42,850 nt of DNA from Rhodobacter sp. (GCA_013821825.1 PNJK01000027.1:1-42850), one strand, 5' to 3'; numbered from the stretch's first letter, positions 14,856-24,651 are shown. The notes: a model not told the origin generated them from the sequence alone. Translations and numbers: made by a program.

Positions 14856-17693
14856 ATGACCTTCACGCCCACCGACTATAATCCCTACGACTTCGCCAAC
14901 CGCCGCCACATCGGGCCCTCTCCTGCCGAGATGGCCGAGATGCTGACGGCTGTCGGGGTTCGCTCTCTGGATGAACTGATCGGCCAGACCGTGCCGCCCT
15001 CGATCCGGCAGACGAAACCGCTGACCTGGGCGCCCCTGGCCGAGCATGAGCTTCTGGCGAAGATGAAGGAAGTCAGCCAGAAGAACCGGGTGATGACCCA
15101 GCTGATCGGGCAGGGCTATTACGGCACGGTGACGCCGCCGGCGATCCAGCGGAACATCCTGGAAAACCCGGCCTGGTATACGGCCTATACGCCCTACCAG
15201 CCCGAGATCGCGCAAGGCCGGCTTGAAGCATTGCTGAACTACCAGACCATGGTTTGCGACCTGACCGGCCTTGATGTCGCCAACGCGAGCCTGCTGGACG
15301 AGGCGACGGCGGCGGCGGAAGCGATGACGATGGCGGAACGTCTGGCCAGGTCGAAGGCGCGGGCGTTCTTCGTGGACCGGTTCTGCCATCCGCAGACCAT
15401 CGCGGTGATCCGGACCCGGGCGCTGCCTTTGGGGATCGAGATTATCGAGGATGCAGTCGAAAAGCTGGACCCGTCGAAGGTTTTTGGCGCGATCTTCCAG
15501 TATCCGGGCAGCTATGGCCATGTGCGGGACTTCACCGACGAGATCGCCGCCCTGCACGGCGCAGGTGCGGTCGCGGTGGTGGCGACGGACCTGTTGGCGC
15601 TGTGCCTGCTGAAAGAGCCGGGCAAGATGGGCGCGGATATTGCGGTCGGTTCGGCCCAGCGCTTTGGCGTGCCGATGGGCTATGGCGGCCCGCATGCGGC
15701 GTTCATGGCGGTGAAGGATGCGCACAAGCGGCAGATGCCGGGGCGGATCGTCGGGGTTTCGATTGATGCGCAGGGCGGCAAGGCCTATCGCCTCAGCCTG
15801 CAAACGCGCGAGCAGCATATCCGGCGCGAGAAGGCGACGTCGAACGTCTGCACGGCGCAGGCCCTGCTGGCGGTCATGGCCAGTTTCTACGCGGTCTTTC
15901 ATGGGCCAAAAGGCCTTCGCGCGATTGCCGAGCGGGTGCATTTCCTGACCCAACGGCTGGCGCGGGCGCTGAAGGCGGCGGGGGCGAAGGTTTCCCCCAA
16001 GGCGTTCTTCGACACGATCACGGTCGAGGTTGGCGTCGGGCAGGCGGGTATCCTGGCCGCCGCGCGGGCCGAGGGGCTGAACTTCCGCAAGATCGGCAAT
16101 GACCGGGTCGGGATCAGCCTGGACGAGACGACGGACGAGCGCGTGCTGGTCCACGTTCTCAAGGCCTTCGGGATCGACGGTGTCCCGCCGCATCGCGCGA
16201 CGCTGGGCTTCCCCGAGGACATGTTGCGCAAGACCGACTACCTGACCCATCCGGTCTTCCACATGAACCGCGCGGAGTCGGAAATGATGCGCTACATGCG
16301 CCGCCTTTCCGACCGCGATCTGGCGCTGGACCGCGCGATGATCCCCTTGGGGTCCTGCACGATGAAGCTGAACGCTGCGGCCGAGATGATGCCAATCACC
16401 TGGCCGGAATTTGGCTCGCTGCACCCTTTCGCGCCGCGCGATCAGGCGGCGGGTTACACGGAAGCGATCACGGATCTTTCGGCCAAGCTCTGCGAGATCA
16501 CCGGCTATGACGCGATGTCGATGCAGCCGAACTCGGGCGCGCAGGGGGAGTATGCGGGGCTTCTGACCATTCAGGCCTATCACCGGTCGCGCGGGAACAT
16601 GCACCGCGATGTCTGTCTGATCCCGACAAGCGCCCACGGCACCAACCCGGCATCGGCGCAGATGGCGGGGATGGAGGTTGTCGTCGTGAAATCCGCGCCG
16701 AACGGCGATGTGGATGTCGAGGATTTCCGGACCAAAGCGATTGCGGCGGGCGACCGGCTGGCGGCCTGCATGATCACCTATCCCTCGACCCATGGCGTCT
16801 TTGAAGAAACCGTGCGCGAGATCTGCAAGATCACCCATGACCATGGCGGGCAGGTCTATATCGACGGGGCCAACATGAATGCGCTGGTCGGGCTGGTGAA
16901 ACCGGGCGAGATCGGCGGCGATGTCAGCCACCTGAACCTGCACAAGACCTTTGCGATCCCGCATGGCGGCGGTGGGCCGGGCATGGGGCCGATCGGCGTA
17001 AAGGCGCATCTGGCGCCGCATCTGCCGGGGCATCCGGAAACCGGGGGTGAGGGCGCGGTTTCGGCGGCGCCCTATGGCAGTGCTTCGATCCTGCTGATCA
17101 GCTGGGCCTACTGCCTGATGATGGGCGGGCCGGGACTGACCCAGGCGACGCGGGTCGCGATCCTGAACGCGAACTACATCGCGGCACGGCTGGCGGGGAG
17201 CTATCCGATCCTTTTCATGGGCAACAAGGGCCGCGTTGCGCATGAATGTATCCTGGATACCCGCCCCTTTGCCGAGGTGGGGGTGACGGTCGACGACATC
17301 GCCAAACGCTTGATCGACAACGGTTTCCATGCACCAACGATGAGCTGGCCGGTGGCGGGGACGCTGATGGTGGAGCCGACCGAATCCGAGACCAAGGCCG
17401 AGATCGACCGCTTCATCACCGCACTTCTTGCCATCCGCGAAGAGATTGCGGCGGTGGAACGGGGCGAGATCTCATCCGAGGACAGCCCCTTGCGCCATGC
17501 GCCCCACACCGTCGCCGCGCTGGTGGGCGAATGGAACCGCAAATACAGCCGCGAGGCGGGCTGTTTCCCGCCGGGCGCCTTCAAGGTCGACAAGTACTGG
17601 CCTCCGGTCGGCCGGGTCGACAACGTCTATGGCGACCGGAACCTTGTCTGCACCTGCCCGCCGATCGAGGCCTATATGGAGGCGGCGGAGTAG
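14856..17693 (+). CDS. gcvP: Glycine dehydrogenase (decarboxylating), P protein
   Basis: The PLP enzyme that decarboxylates glycine and loads the aminomethyl group onto GcvH. The single-chain 945-residue form is present, with N- and C-terminal halves that mirror each other. The N-terminus reads [18 protein letters not shown], the C-terminal half has [13 protein letters not shown] and [16 protein letters not shown], and the PLP lysine is K697 in [20 protein letters not shown]. It is separated from gcvH by about 100 bp holding a palindrome element. A strong hairpin terminator lies 30 bp after the stop. A 2.6-kb open frame on the opposite strand is an artefact of codon bias. Confidence 0.97.
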   Translation: MTFTPTDYNPYDFANRRHIGPSPAEMAEMLTAVGVRSLDELIGQTVPPSIRQTKPLTWAPLAEHELLAKMKEVSQKNRVMTQLIGQGYYGTVTPPAIQRNILENPAWYTAYTPYQPEIAQGRLEALLNYQTMVCDLTGLDVANASLLDEATAAAEAMTMAERLARSKARAFFVDRFCHPQTIAVIRTRALPLGIEIIEDAVEKLDPSKVFGAIFQYPGSYGHVRDFTDEIAALHGAGAVAVVATDLLALCLLKEPGKMGADIAVGSAQRFGVPMGYGGPHAAFMAVKDAHKRQMPGRIVGVSIDAQGGKAYRLSLQTREQHIRREKATSNVCTAQALLAVMASFYAVFHGPKGLRAIAERVHFLTQRLARALKAAGAKVSPKAFFDTITVEVGVGQAGILAAARAEGLNFRKIGNDRVGISLDETTDERVLVHVLKAFGIDGVPPHRATLGFPEDMLRKTDYLTHPVFHMNRAESEMMRYMRRLSDRDLALDRAMIPLGSCTMKLNAAAEMMPITWPEFGSLHPFAPRDQAAGYTEAITDLSAKLCEITGYDAMSMQPNSGAQGEYAGLLTIQAYHRSRGNMHRDVCLIPTSAHGTNPASAQMAGMEVVVVKSAPNGDVDVEDFRTKAIAAGDRLAACMITYPSTHGVFEETVREICKITHDHGGQVYIDGANMNALVGLVKPGEIGGDVSHLNLHKTFAIPHGGGGPGMGPIGVKAHLAPHLPGHPETGGEGAVSAAPYGSASILLISWAYCLMMGGPGLTQATRVAILNANYIAARLAGSYPILFMGNKGRVAHECILDTRPFAEVGVTVDDIAKRLIDNGFHAPTMSWPVAGTLMVEPTESETKAEIDRFITALLAIREEIAAVERGEISSEDSPLRHAPHTVAALVGEWNRKYSREAGCFPPGAFKVDKYWPPVGRVDNVYGDRNLVCTCPPIEAYMEAAE

Positions 17694-17723
17694 TCGCTGG
17701 ACGGATCAATGCCGGACATCGCA

Positions 17724-17748
17724 GGCCCGGGCTTTCGCCCGGGCCTTT
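17724..17748 (+). terminator. Rho-independent terminator of gcvTHP
   Basis: GGCCCGGGC (17724-17732) and GCCCGGGCC (17737-17745) form a perfect 9-bp stem with a TTTC loop, followed by TTTGT. It sits 30 bp beyond the gcvP stop and just beyond the stop of the convergent hypothetical gene. Confidence 0.85.
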
Positions 17749-17751
17749 GTC

Positions 17752-18363
17752 TTACGGCGCTGGCTTTGGTGCAGGGGTGCCAAGCGCGCCGTCGGCGCCG
17801 ATGCCCCCGGCCGACCCGGTCTTGGGCTTCAGGATATCAGACACTTTCGGCACCGGTGCCACGCCCGGGTTGCCGCCGGTCTGCCTGGCAACACACTCAC
17901 GTGCCAGCGCCAGGGCTTCGGTGATGCCGTTGACGTCGTAGGAATCGTCGATGCCGATGCCAAGCAGGCGCAGGTACTGGCCCTGGGTCAGGAAGTCGAT
18001 CGAGGCGTCGATCCCTTCCAGGGTCATGCCGGCGAAAGCCTCGTCCCAGGCCTCGGAGGTGCCGCGGGTGGGCAGGCCGACTTCCAGCATCAGCCAGCTG
18101 TCGAAGGTCTGGCCGGTCTGGAACCGCACGTCAGGATGGGCCAGCAGCACGGAGAGGGTATCGTTGCCGTAAAGCCCGATCCAAAGCGTTTCACCGTTGG
18201 CATAGCCGACCGAGACCGAGCAATGCGAGAAAGCGCCCGAACTGTCGCTTTGCGCGGCGCCTTCCCAGAAACCGAAGCTGTATCTGGTCCCCGGGATTTC
18301 CTGGGCGATAGCGGGCATGAGCGTTGCGGCCAGAAGGGCCGTGGCAAGGGCAATCGAGCGCAT
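17752..18363 (-). CDS. Exported hypothetical protein
   Basis: A 203-residue protein beginning with a clear signal peptide (MRSIALATALLAATLMPAIA, cut before QE). The ATG at 18363 is preceded by GGAGGAACCTCCC, a strong ribosome site partly folded in its own small hairpin. The mature part contains FSHCSVSVGYANGETLWIGL and a second Cys in ALARECVARQTGG, so a disulfide is possible, and ends in a Pro/Ala-rich tail (GTPAPKPAP). I recognise no characterised family; the beta-rich, acidic mature region suggests a periplasmic protein. Convergent with gcvP. Confidence 0.75.
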   Translation of the reverse strand: MRSIALATALLAATLMPAIAQEIPGTRYSFGFWEGAAQSDSSGAFSHCSVSVGYANGETLWIGLYGNDTLSVLLAHPDVRFQTGQTFDSWLMLEVGLPTRGTSEAWDEAFAGMTLEGIDASIDFLTQGQYLRLLGIGIDDSYDVNGITEALALARECVARQTGGNPGVAPVPKVSDILKPKTGSAGGIGADGALGTPAPKPAP

Positions 18364-18489
18364 GGGAGGTTCCTCCTTCGATGTCGTTGCTGGCAGGATT
18401 GCCGCGTAGGGCCTGCCAGTGCAAGTCAGGCTTTCCGAATCTGTCCCCGGCATTGACCCCTGCCGCCCGGCAAGCTAGCGCTTGCAGCC

Positions 18490-19182
18490 ATGACCCGCCC
18501 GGCCTTTCTTGACGGCTTGACCGCCAGCCTGCCCATCGTGATTGGCTATTTCCCCATTGCCTTTTCCTTCGGGGTCGCCGCAACCCGGGCCGGGTTCAGC
18601 GGTGTCGAGGCTTTCGCCCTGTCCCTGATCATCTACGCCGGGGCTTCGCAGTTCCTGGCGCTGGCGCTGCTGACCTCCGGTGCCCCGGTGCTGGTGTCGG
18701 CGGTCACGCTGATCGCGATGAACCTGCGGCATGTGCTCTACGGCCCGGCGCTGATGCGCGCGACGGGCAAGGACGCAAGCACGAAGCGGGCCTGGGTCTG
18801 GGCCTTCGGCCTGACCGACGAGGTCTTCGGTCAGGCGCTGGGTGCGCTGGCGCGAGGGCAGCGGTTTTCGGAAAGCTACATGTTCGGGCTGGGGATCGGG
18901 GCCTATGCCAGCTGGCTCGCGGGGACGGCCGCGGGGGCGGCGGCAGGAGGCGGCGCACTGGAAGGCTGGCCTGCGGTCAGCGCGGGGCTGGGGTTCATGC
19001 TGCCGGCGCTGTTCCTGGCGCTGCTGCTGTCGATCCTGAGCCGTCCCAAAGTGCCGGTCATCGCGGTGGCCGGGCTGGTGACGGTTGGCGGCACGCTGCT
19101 GGTCAGTGCGACGACAGGTATCCTTGCGGGCATCCTTTCTGGCATGGCGGCGGGCGCCGTCACCGGGTTGGCGCGGCGATGA
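18490..19182 (+). CDS. azlC: Branched-chain amino acid exporter, large subunit (AzlC family)
   Basis: A 230-residue inner-membrane protein with about 5-6 membrane segments. The N-terminus FLDGLTASLPIVIGYFPIAF and the block IYAGASQFLALALLTSGAP are typical of AzlC/YgaZ, the large subunit of a two-part exporter of valine, leucine, isoleucine or analogues. It overlaps the next gene, the small subunit, by four bases (ATGA at 19179), so the two are translationally coupled. A role in relieving branched-chain amino acid excess is inferred from the family. Confidence 0.92.
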   Translation: MTRPAFLDGLTASLPIVIGYFPIAFSFGVAATRAGFSGVEAFALSLIIYAGASQFLALALLTSGAPVLVSAVTLIAMNLRHVLYGPALMRATGKDASTKRAWVWAFGLTDEVFGQALGALARGQRFSESYMFGLGIGAYASWLAGTAAGAAAGGGALEGWPAVSAGLGFMLPALFLALLLSILSRPKVPVIAVAGLVTVGGTLLVSATTGILAGILSGMAAGAVTGLARR

Positions 19183-19502
19183 ACCTGGAACTTCTGGCAG
19201 TGGCCGTGATGGCAGGGGCGGCGAACTGGGCGTTCCGGGTGCTGCCGACGCGGGCGCGAACCGACCGGTTGCAACCCGGCGGGCTGCTGGAGCGGTTCCT
19301 GTCCGCCACCGGGCCCGCCGCCATCGCGACGCTGTTCGTCGCGGCGATCCTGCCGTCGCTTGCGGTCGAGGTGTCGCGGCTGCTGCCGGTACTGGTCGGC
19401 ACCGCCGCGGTCATCGCGGTCTATCTGTCCCGCCGGTCGGTGGTGCTTGCGACACTGGCGGGCGCGCTGGCGCATGGGCTGGTGGTCTGGGCACTTGGCT
19501 GA
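19179..19502 (+). CDS. azlD: Branched-chain amino acid exporter, small subunit (AzlD family)
   Basis: A 107-residue protein with about four hydrophobic segments, the normal size for AzlD/YgaH. It starts within the stop of azlC (ATGA overlap). Features include WAFRVLPTRARTDRL near the N-terminus and FLSATGPAAIATLFVAAILP. It forms the exporter with AzlC in the inner membrane. Confidence 0.9.
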   Translation: MNLELLAVAVMAGAANWAFRVLPTRARTDRLQPGGLLERFLSATGPAAIATLFVAAILPSLAVEVSRLLPVLVGTAAVIAVYLSRRSVVLATLAGALAHGLVVWALG

Positions 19503-19568
19503 GACGCCGCTTGCGCCGATGCACCGACTGCGCGACCATGGTCCGACATAAGTCATGGAGGTGGTGGC

Positions 19569-19886
19569 ATGCTGGAGATCAGCCCTCGGAAGGTTGTTCA
19601 TGTGGTCTTTCTGGCACGCGAGGCAGGCGTCGGCGCGGGAGAGCTGCACGCTTTCATCGACGCGATGAACGATGAAGAAAAGGCGCAGCTGACTGCCATT
19701 GCCTGGGTAGGCCGCGGTGCCTTTGAGGCCGAAGACTTCGACGAGGCTGTCGCCACGGCCACAACAGAGGCGACAACCCCCACCGCGGATTACCTGATGG
19801 GCATGCCGCATCTGGCCGAAAACCTCGAGGCGGGCCTTGATGCCCTTGGGGTCGATGTCACGGGCGAAGAGGAAGATTTTCTCTGA
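19569..19886 (+). CDS. DUF3775-family protein
   Basis: A 105-residue acidic cytoplasmic protein starting LEISPRKVVHVVFLAREA and including the conserved block TAIAWVGRGAFEAEDFDEA and YLMGMPHLAENLEAGLDALG. This is the alphaproteobacterial DUF3775 family, with no known function. The ATG is preceded by GGAGGTGGTGGC, a strong ribosome site. It lies between azlD and trxC on the same strand with short gaps, so possible co-transcription. Confidence 0.87.
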   Translation: MLEISPRKVVHVVFLAREAGVGAGELHAFIDAMNDEEKAQLTAIAWVGRGAFEAEDFDEAVATATTEATTPTADYLMGMPHLAENLEAGLDALGVDVTGEEEDFL

Positions 19887-19961
19887 CATCGGCGACTTGC
19901 GGGTCTTGCGCCGAACGCCTGTGATCCTCATCTGTGCAAAAGTTGGAATATGAGGTGTGCG

Positions 19962-20408
19962 ATGGCAGTTGCCGAAGCGGTGAAGCTGACTTGCCCGACC
20001 TGCGGACAGGCGAACCGGGTGCCGATGGCCCGGTTGGTCGAGGGGCCGAAATGTGGGGTGTGCGGGGCGGCGCTGGTCGATGGCCAGGTGGCCGAACTGG
20101 ACGCGGCGACGCATGACAAGGTGACGCGCGGCGACGGGTTGCCGGTTCTGGTCGATTACTGGGCGCCCTGGTGCGGCCCGTGCCGGATGATGGCGCCAGA
20201 GTTCGCAAAGGCCGCAAGAACGCTCGCGCCAGCGGCTCGGCTGATGAAGCTGAACACCGAGGACCACCCCGAAATCGCCGGTCGCGCCGGCATCCGGGGC
20301 ATTCCGGCGCTGATCCTCTACCGGGGCGGGCGCGAAGTGGCACGGCTGGCGGGGGCGCGGCCCGCTGCCGACATCATCGCCTTCGTGCGGCAGCATGGCG
20401 CCTCCTGA
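19962..20408 (+). CDS. trxC: Thioredoxin 2 (zinc-binding type)
   Basis: A 148-residue cytoplasmic thioredoxin with an extra N-terminal zinc-ribbon: CPTCGQANR (C11, C14) and CGVCG (C31, C34), then the thioredoxin fold with active site [14 protein letters not shown] (C71, C74) and the cis-Pro loop [11 protein letters not shown]. This is the TrxC type, linked to oxidative stress. The ATG at 19962 is chosen because GAGGT lies six bases upstream; an ATG at 19950 is in frame but poorly placed. It is followed directly by tRNA-Ala. Confidence 0.94.
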   Translation: MAVAEAVKLTCPTCGQANRVPMARLVEGPKCGVCGAALVDGQVAELDAATHDKVTRGDGLPVLVDYWAPWCGPCRMMAPEFAKAARTLAPAARLMKLNTEDHPEIAGRAGIRGIPALILYRGGREVARLAGARPAADIIAFVRQHGAS

Positions 20409-20470
20409 GGCGACCGCGCCTGCAGCTTGACAAGACCAGACCAATGCGCGAGATAGCTTCGCAAGTTTTT

Positions 20471-20546
<76 letters not shown>

Positions 20547-20721
20547 ATGACCCAATTGATTTTATTTGATAATGGGCCAGTTTTCCTGGCATACCCGCCT
20601 AACAACCCTCCTGATGGAAGACGCTTAGACCGCAAGTCCCCCGGGCAAGTGGCCAGACGAAGTCTCCAGATCTGAAAAGGGCGCGTTTCGGCCCGATGCC
20701 ATCAGGCCCGCATTGAAAGCC

Positions 20722-21366
20722 CTAGAACCGGAAGTTCGCGCCTAACTTTATGGTCGCGAAGTCACCTTTCGCATCAAAGACGTCCTCGCCGGGTGTATCC
20801 CCCGCCCCAAATTGAAGGGTGCCCAGATCCACATGGTTAATCTCACCGTAGATTACCGTGTTCGGCCCGATCATCCGCGAAACCCCGCCGCCGACCGTGT
20901 ACCCGACTGCCGTAGAGGACCCTTCCTGAAGGCTGTCGAGAATCCCGCCCTCGGCTTTGCCTGCGGCAAGCCCGACGGCCCCATAGACCATCGTCTCCGG
21001 GTTCAGCAACCAGCCGTACCGCCCACGAATTGTCATGAATGCCGTGATGTCGACGACACAGTCCCCTATTGTGCAGCTCCACCATGGCGCGCCGGTCCCT
21101 TGAGGGCGCATGCCGTAGACACCGTTCGAAATATCCACGTCAAACCCGAAGACAGTGCTTTCTCGTTGAAAATTCCGCTCGAGGTGCAGCCCGACGATGG
21201 CGCGGTCGACCTCTACCCGAACACCCTCTTGGCCGGCTTCGAAGTCACCCTGATCGTAGGTTCCCGCCCCATAGCCAATGGCCATGCCAGCCCAGGTTCC
21301 CGACCAGTCCTGCGCCGATACCGGAGAAGCCAGAAGCACTGCTGACGTTGCCAGGACGTATTTCAC
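20722..21366 (-). CDS. Outer-membrane beta-barrel protein (Omp25/OmpA-like barrel)
   Basis: A 214-residue protein with a signal peptide (VKYVLATSAVLLASPVSAQD; GTG start at 21366 behind GGGGGATG) and a mature part made of alternating beta-strands, ending in ATIKLGANFRF with the C-terminal Phe that acts as an outer-membrane assembly signal. Segments such as AGMAIGYGAGTYDQGDF and GVSRMIGPNTVIYGEINHVD resemble the eight-stranded Omp25/porin-like barrel family. A disulfide is possible in SCTIGDCVVD. The frame extends to an ATG at 21429, but that part lacks signal features. Function beyond surface structure is unknown. Codon choice is less GC-biased than in the gcv genes. Confidence 0.82.
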   Translation of the reverse strand: MKYVLATSAVLLASPVSAQDWSGTWAGMAIGYGAGTYDQGDFEAGQEGVRVEVDRAIVGLHLERNFQRESTVFGFDVDISNGVYGMRPQGTGAPWWSCTIGDCVVDITAFMTIRGRYGWLLNPETMVYGAVGLAAGKAEGGILDSLQEGSSTAVGYTVGGGVSRMIGPNTVIYGEINHVDLGTLQFGAGDTPGEDVFDAKGDFATIKLGANFRF

Positions 21367-22090
21367 CCGACATCCCCCATGTGACCTGTCGCTCGACCTC
21401 AAGATCGTCGGATCAGGCCAGCAGATCAAGTGATTTTCACCCCCAAGGGTCGCCTGCGGTCGCTGGACCGTTGAAATGTGGGCAAATGGGGCCGCAAGAA
21501 GCGTCGCCCAAGCTCGCCACGGGCGTTTTCAGCGCGCAGGACAGACCTGTCGCGCGGTTTTCGTGCAGTTCGGGGCGGGATCGCCGTCACACGCATGACG
21601 GCGGCGCCCGAAGGCGCCGGATGGCGGCGAGAATGGAGCGCACCATGGGCCCGCGACACCACCCACGGGAAGCATGTGATTCCCTTGCCCCCGGCATGGG
21701 TCGCACGCTTCAGGTCCGGCGGCCTAAGTTCCTTGGCGACACGTGGCATCCTGTACCCACCATCCAGCCCGCCCAAAAAACCGGCAGTGGACGTCACGGG
21801 CTGCAATGTCCTGCAAAGGCGAGCTGAGAATTGTCAGGGAGATTCAATTGCTATGCCCAGCGCCTCTGCGTCGGGATCCTGCGCTTCGCTGTGGCGAAAT
21901 GGCGGCCTCTTGCCCAACCAAAGACCTCAAGCAAGCTGAACAGAAATTGACCGTTTTTCGGGACGTTTCGTGGATTTTCCGCCTTTGGTTGGTCCGATCA
22001 GACGGCAACGCGGATCGGTGCCCCCATCATCGGGCGATCACGCCAAGGCGACTTGCGCAGCAAGAGGTCGCTGGCCGGGCCTCACGCAGT
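21367..22090. other. Intergenic region without recognisable gene
   Basis: About 720 bp between the outer-membrane barrel gene and the histidine-kinase gene. Several open frames of 100-150 codons exist on both strands, but their translations are Arg/Pro/Ser-rich and lack family motifs, signals or good ribosome sites. A GGCGCCCGAAGGCGCC palindrome occurs near 21603-21618. I see no integrase or att-like copy of the tRNA end. Confidence 0.5.
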
Positions 22091-23449
22091 TCAGGATGGT
22101 TCAGGCTTTGGCCTGACCAGCCGCCCCGGCAGCAAGATGCGTACCGCAAGACCGCCCAGACGCTCAGAGCTTTCGAGGGCCAGCGTCGCATCATAGGCGT
22201 GCAAGAGATCGTTGGCGATTGCCAGGCCAAGGCCGGTGCCAGGTTTCGACGTGTCGAGCCGCCCGCCGGACTGCAGGGCTTCGGTCCTGTCACTTTGGGC
22301 AATTCCTTGCCCGTCATCTTCGATCAGCACCTCGATCCCGTGCGGCAGCTTCCGCGCTGTCAAGGCTATGGAATGGCGACACCATTTCAGGGCGTTGTCC
22401 AGAAGGTTGCCCATTACCTCCTCGATGTCCTGCGCGTCGACCCGGATGCTGAGATCGGGGTCGCAAACCGTCGCGATCCGCTTGCCCTCGCGTTTGGCCA
22501 TCGCGCCGAACAATCTGGACAAGCGGTCCACGGAATTGCTCAGGTCGGTCCGGGCAAAGGTCGCCTCTCCAGTGTTGGACATTCGGATGCGGGCCAATGA
22601 TCGCGCCAACTGGGCATCCACACGGTCCAGCGCATCAAGCGCCTTGTGCATGTCGTGATTGCTTTCCGAAAGCGCCGCCAGTTCGTTCCGCAGGATTGCA
22701 CTTGGCGTCTTGAGCGCATGCGCCAGATCCGCCGCCTGCCTGCGGGAGCGGCCAACGATGTCCCGATTGCGCTGCAGGAGCCCGTTTATATCGCCGACTA
22801 GCGGGGCCACTTCCTCTGGATAGTCGGATTCTGAGAGTTCCTCGTCCCTGACCCAACGCTGCGCGACATCCTTGCGAAGTTTGTCGAGCGGCCCGATAAT
22901 AGCCGCCGTCTGCAACAGCGCGGTGAAGATGCCAAGCATCGCCACCAAAGCGAACGCGGCGATCAGGCTGCGCCGCGTCTCAGCCCGTTCAGCGATCAAG
23001 CCAGCCCGGCTTTCGGTGACGGCCACATTCCATTCGCTGCCGTCCTCAAGCGTGATGATCTGATAGGCCGTCCGTAGCGGTTCGTCTTCGGGGCCGAGGG
23101 AATCCATCACCGACAAACCATTCGACCTGGCCGTCGGGACCGGCAAGGTGGCCCCGAACAGCGAAGCAGATGTATAGATCTGCCCGTCCGCGCCGATCAC
23201 TTGCCAGTATCTCCCGGAAAACGGCGTCTGATACATCGGATCGAAGATGAGTTCGCCAAGCCTGCCGGGATCATCGGCAACATTGCTGAGGGCGACGACG
23301 ATCTGCGTATGCCGCTCTGTCAGCGACTGGTCAAAGCGCTGCAGAACTTTCTGGTTCACGAACGAGTAGAGCAGAAATGCCCCGGCCGTAACCGCCACGA
23401 TCGCCGATAGCCCGCCGCTGATCCAGGCTCGCTTTCGAAGGGACAGCAT
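22091..23449 (-). CDS. Sensor histidine kinase (PhoQ-like)
   Basis: A 452-residue inner-membrane kinase: first membrane helix at about 10-30, a periplasmic sensor domain to about 160, second helix at about 161-182, then linker, HisKA domain with DLAHALKTPSAIL (phospho-acceptor H244), N-box EVMGNLLDNALKWC, and G-boxes EDDGQGIAQ and GTGLGLAIANDLLHAYD of the HATPase domain. The LAHALKTP H-box is that of the PhoQ/ChvG-like group. The start ATG overlaps the stop of the response regulator (TGATG), so they form one translationally coupled unit. The signal sensed is unknown; the neighbours suggest envelope or extracellular control. Confidence 0.94.
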   Translation of the reverse strand: MLSLRKRAWISGGLSAIVAVTAGAFLLYSFVNQKVLQRFDQSLTERHTQIVVALSNVADDPGRLGELIFDPMYQTPFSGRYWQVIGADGQIYTSASLFGATLPVPTARSNGLSVMDSLGPEDEPLRTAYQIITLEDGSEWNVAVTESRAGLIAERAETRRSLIAAFALVAMLGIFTALLQTAAIIGPLDKLRKDVAQRWVRDEELSESDYPEEVAPLVGDINGLLQRNRDIVGRSRRQAADLAHALKTPSAILRNELAALSESNHDMHKALDALDRVDAQLARSLARIRMSNTGEATFARTDLSNSVDRLSRLFGAMAKREGKRIATVCDPDLSIRVDAQDIEEVMGNLLDNALKWCRHSIALTARKLPHGIEVLIEDDGQGIAQSDRTEALQSGGRLDTSKPGTGLGLAIANDLLHAYDATLALESSERLGGLAVRILLPGRLVRPKPEPS

Positions 23450-24108
23450 CAGGCAGGTTCGATCATGTATCCGCGGCCGCGCACTGTCTGGATCAGATCG
23501 GCGCCCAACTTGTTTCTCAACCGGTTGATGAACACAGCGATCGTGTTGGAATCTCGATCCGAGTCATATTCGTAGATGTGTTCGGACAGCTCGGTTCTGG
23601 AAATCAGGCGACCAGCATTGTGGACCAGGTAGGACAGAACAGCCATCTCTTGGGCGGTCAAGTCTACCGGAACGCCGCAAACGGTCGTGCGGCCGGATCT
23701 GGTATCGAAGGCGATACCGTCCTTTTCGAACAGCGGATTGGTTCGCCCGGAACTGCGTCTAAGCGTCGCGCGTACCCTTGCGGCAAGCTCCGGCAGGTGA
23801 AACGGCTTCGTCATGTAATCATCGGCGCCGGCATCCAGGCCATCAACCCGGTCGGACCAACCGTCGCGGGCCGTAAGGATCAGTACCGGCGTCGCAATCC
23901 CGTTGCTGCGCCATTCCTTCAGGACCGAAGTGCCGTCCCGCATCGGCAGGCCGATATCCAGGATGATCATGTCGTATGGTTCGGTGGATCCAAGGAAACA
24001 GGCCTCTTGGCCGTCATGCGCGACATCGACGATCCTGCCCTCTGCGGACAGAACCTTCTTGATCTGGTCGCACAGGACCCGTTCATCTTCGGCAAGGAGT
24101 ACTCTCAT
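23449..24108 (-). CDS. OmpR/PhoB-family response regulator
   Basis: A 219-residue regulator with receiver domain (phospho-acceptor D51 in YDMIILDIGLPMRDG, conserved K in DDYMTKPFHLPE) and a C-terminal winged-helix DNA-binding domain (LTAQEMAVLSYLVHN, SDRDSNTIAVFINRLRNKLG, TVRGRGYMIEPA). The ATG at 24108 starts exactly at MRVLLAEDERVL; an upstream in-frame ATG would add ten unmatched residues. First gene of the two-component unit with the kinase. It lies just downstream of the PepSY-like gene on the same strand (46-bp gap), so the three may be one operon. Confidence 0.95.
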   Translation of the reverse strand: MRVLLAEDERVLCDQIKKVLSAEGRIVDVAHDGQEACFLGSTEPYDMIILDIGLPMRDGTSVLKEWRSNGIATPVLILTARDGWSDRVDGLDAGADDYMTKPFHLPELAARVRATLRRSSGRTNPLFEKDGIAFDTRSGRTTVCGVPVDLTAQEMAVLSYLVHNAGRLISRTELSEHIYEYDSDRDSNTIAVFINRLRNKLGADLIQTVRGRGYMIEPA

Positions 24109-24153
24109 GTTGCACGAGGATAGCCCCGAATTTGGCAATTATTGTGGCAGACG

Positions 24154-24627
24154 TCAGTTCTTGCCGCCACCGTTGCCACCGCCCCCGCCGTTTCCATTGC
24201 CACCATTTCCGTTGCCGTTGCCGTTGCCATTTCCGTTGCCATTTCCGTTGGCGCTCTGGCTCTTGCCATTCTTGGCCTTGGATTCTGACCCGGCAACCGC
24301 AGCAGCAGTAACCTGCTTGCCTATGGAGGAGTCCTTGCTGACCTGTTCGCCGGTCGCTGCGTTGATGATCACGCTGATCAGCGAGCCGTCCGGTTTCTTC
24401 AGAACAATGCGGTAGAAGACGCCGTCGGCCTGGAAAGCGCGGGCCTCAATGGCAGCCCCATTGGTCGACTTGGCAACCGAGTCGACAACCCGTTTCAGAC
24501 TGATCGTCTGACCCGCGCCCACGATCTCGCGCAACTCGGATGCGTCGATTTCCCGGACAGTGGCGGAGAGCGCCGGTCCGGTAGCGGCAAGCAAGCCGAC
24601 GAGGAGCATGATTACGGACGAGCGCAT
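24154..24627 (-). CDS. Exported PepSY-like protein with Asn-Gly repeat tail
   Basis: A 157-residue protein with a signal peptide (SVIMLLVGLLAATGPALS), a single PepSY-like domain at about 25-98 (LREIVGAGQTISLKRVVDSV; FYRIVLKKPDGSLISVIINA; ATGEQV), and a C-terminal tail of alternating Asn-Gly then Gly-rich residues. PepSY domains are found next to two-component systems and may inhibit proteases or sense. It is 46 bp upstream of the response regulator and divergent from a Gly/Asn-rich coiled-coil gene. The tail is coded by a slippage-prone tandem repeat, so its length may vary between strains. Confidence 0.8.
   Translation of the reverse strand: MRSSVIMLLVGLLAATGPALSATVREIDASELREIVGAGQTISLKRVVDSVAKSTNGAAIEARAFQADGVFYRIVLKKPDGSLISVIINAATGEQVSKDSSIGKQVTAAAVAGSESKAKNGKSQSANGNGNGNGNGNGNGNGGNGNGGGGGNGGGKN
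24205..24250. repeat. Tandem hexanucleotide repeat coding the Asn-Gly tail
   Basis: Imperfect repeats of CCATTT/CGTTGC-type hexamers (plus strand CATTTCCGTTGC, then several CGTTGC) run from 24205 to 24250 and code Gly-Asn dipeptides on the minus strand. Such repeats can gain or lose units by slippage in steps of two residues without shifting frame. Confidence 0.75.
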
Positions 24628-24651
24628 GCGAATGTTTCTAGCAAACCAGAA

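Noticed and set aside
14733-17330. 865-codon minus-strand frame opposite gcvP
   Set aside because: High-GC codon bias removes stops on the antisense strand; translation is Arg/His/Gly-rich with no family features, while gcvP is unambiguous.
17752-18453. Longer start for the exported hypothetical protein
   Set aside because: The upstream extension has no signal features, while the ATG at 18363 has a strong GGAGG site and begins a clean signal peptide.
24160-24250. CRISPR-like repeat cluster
   Set aside because: The units are hexamers within a reading frame and code an Asn-Gly tail; no spacers of constant length.
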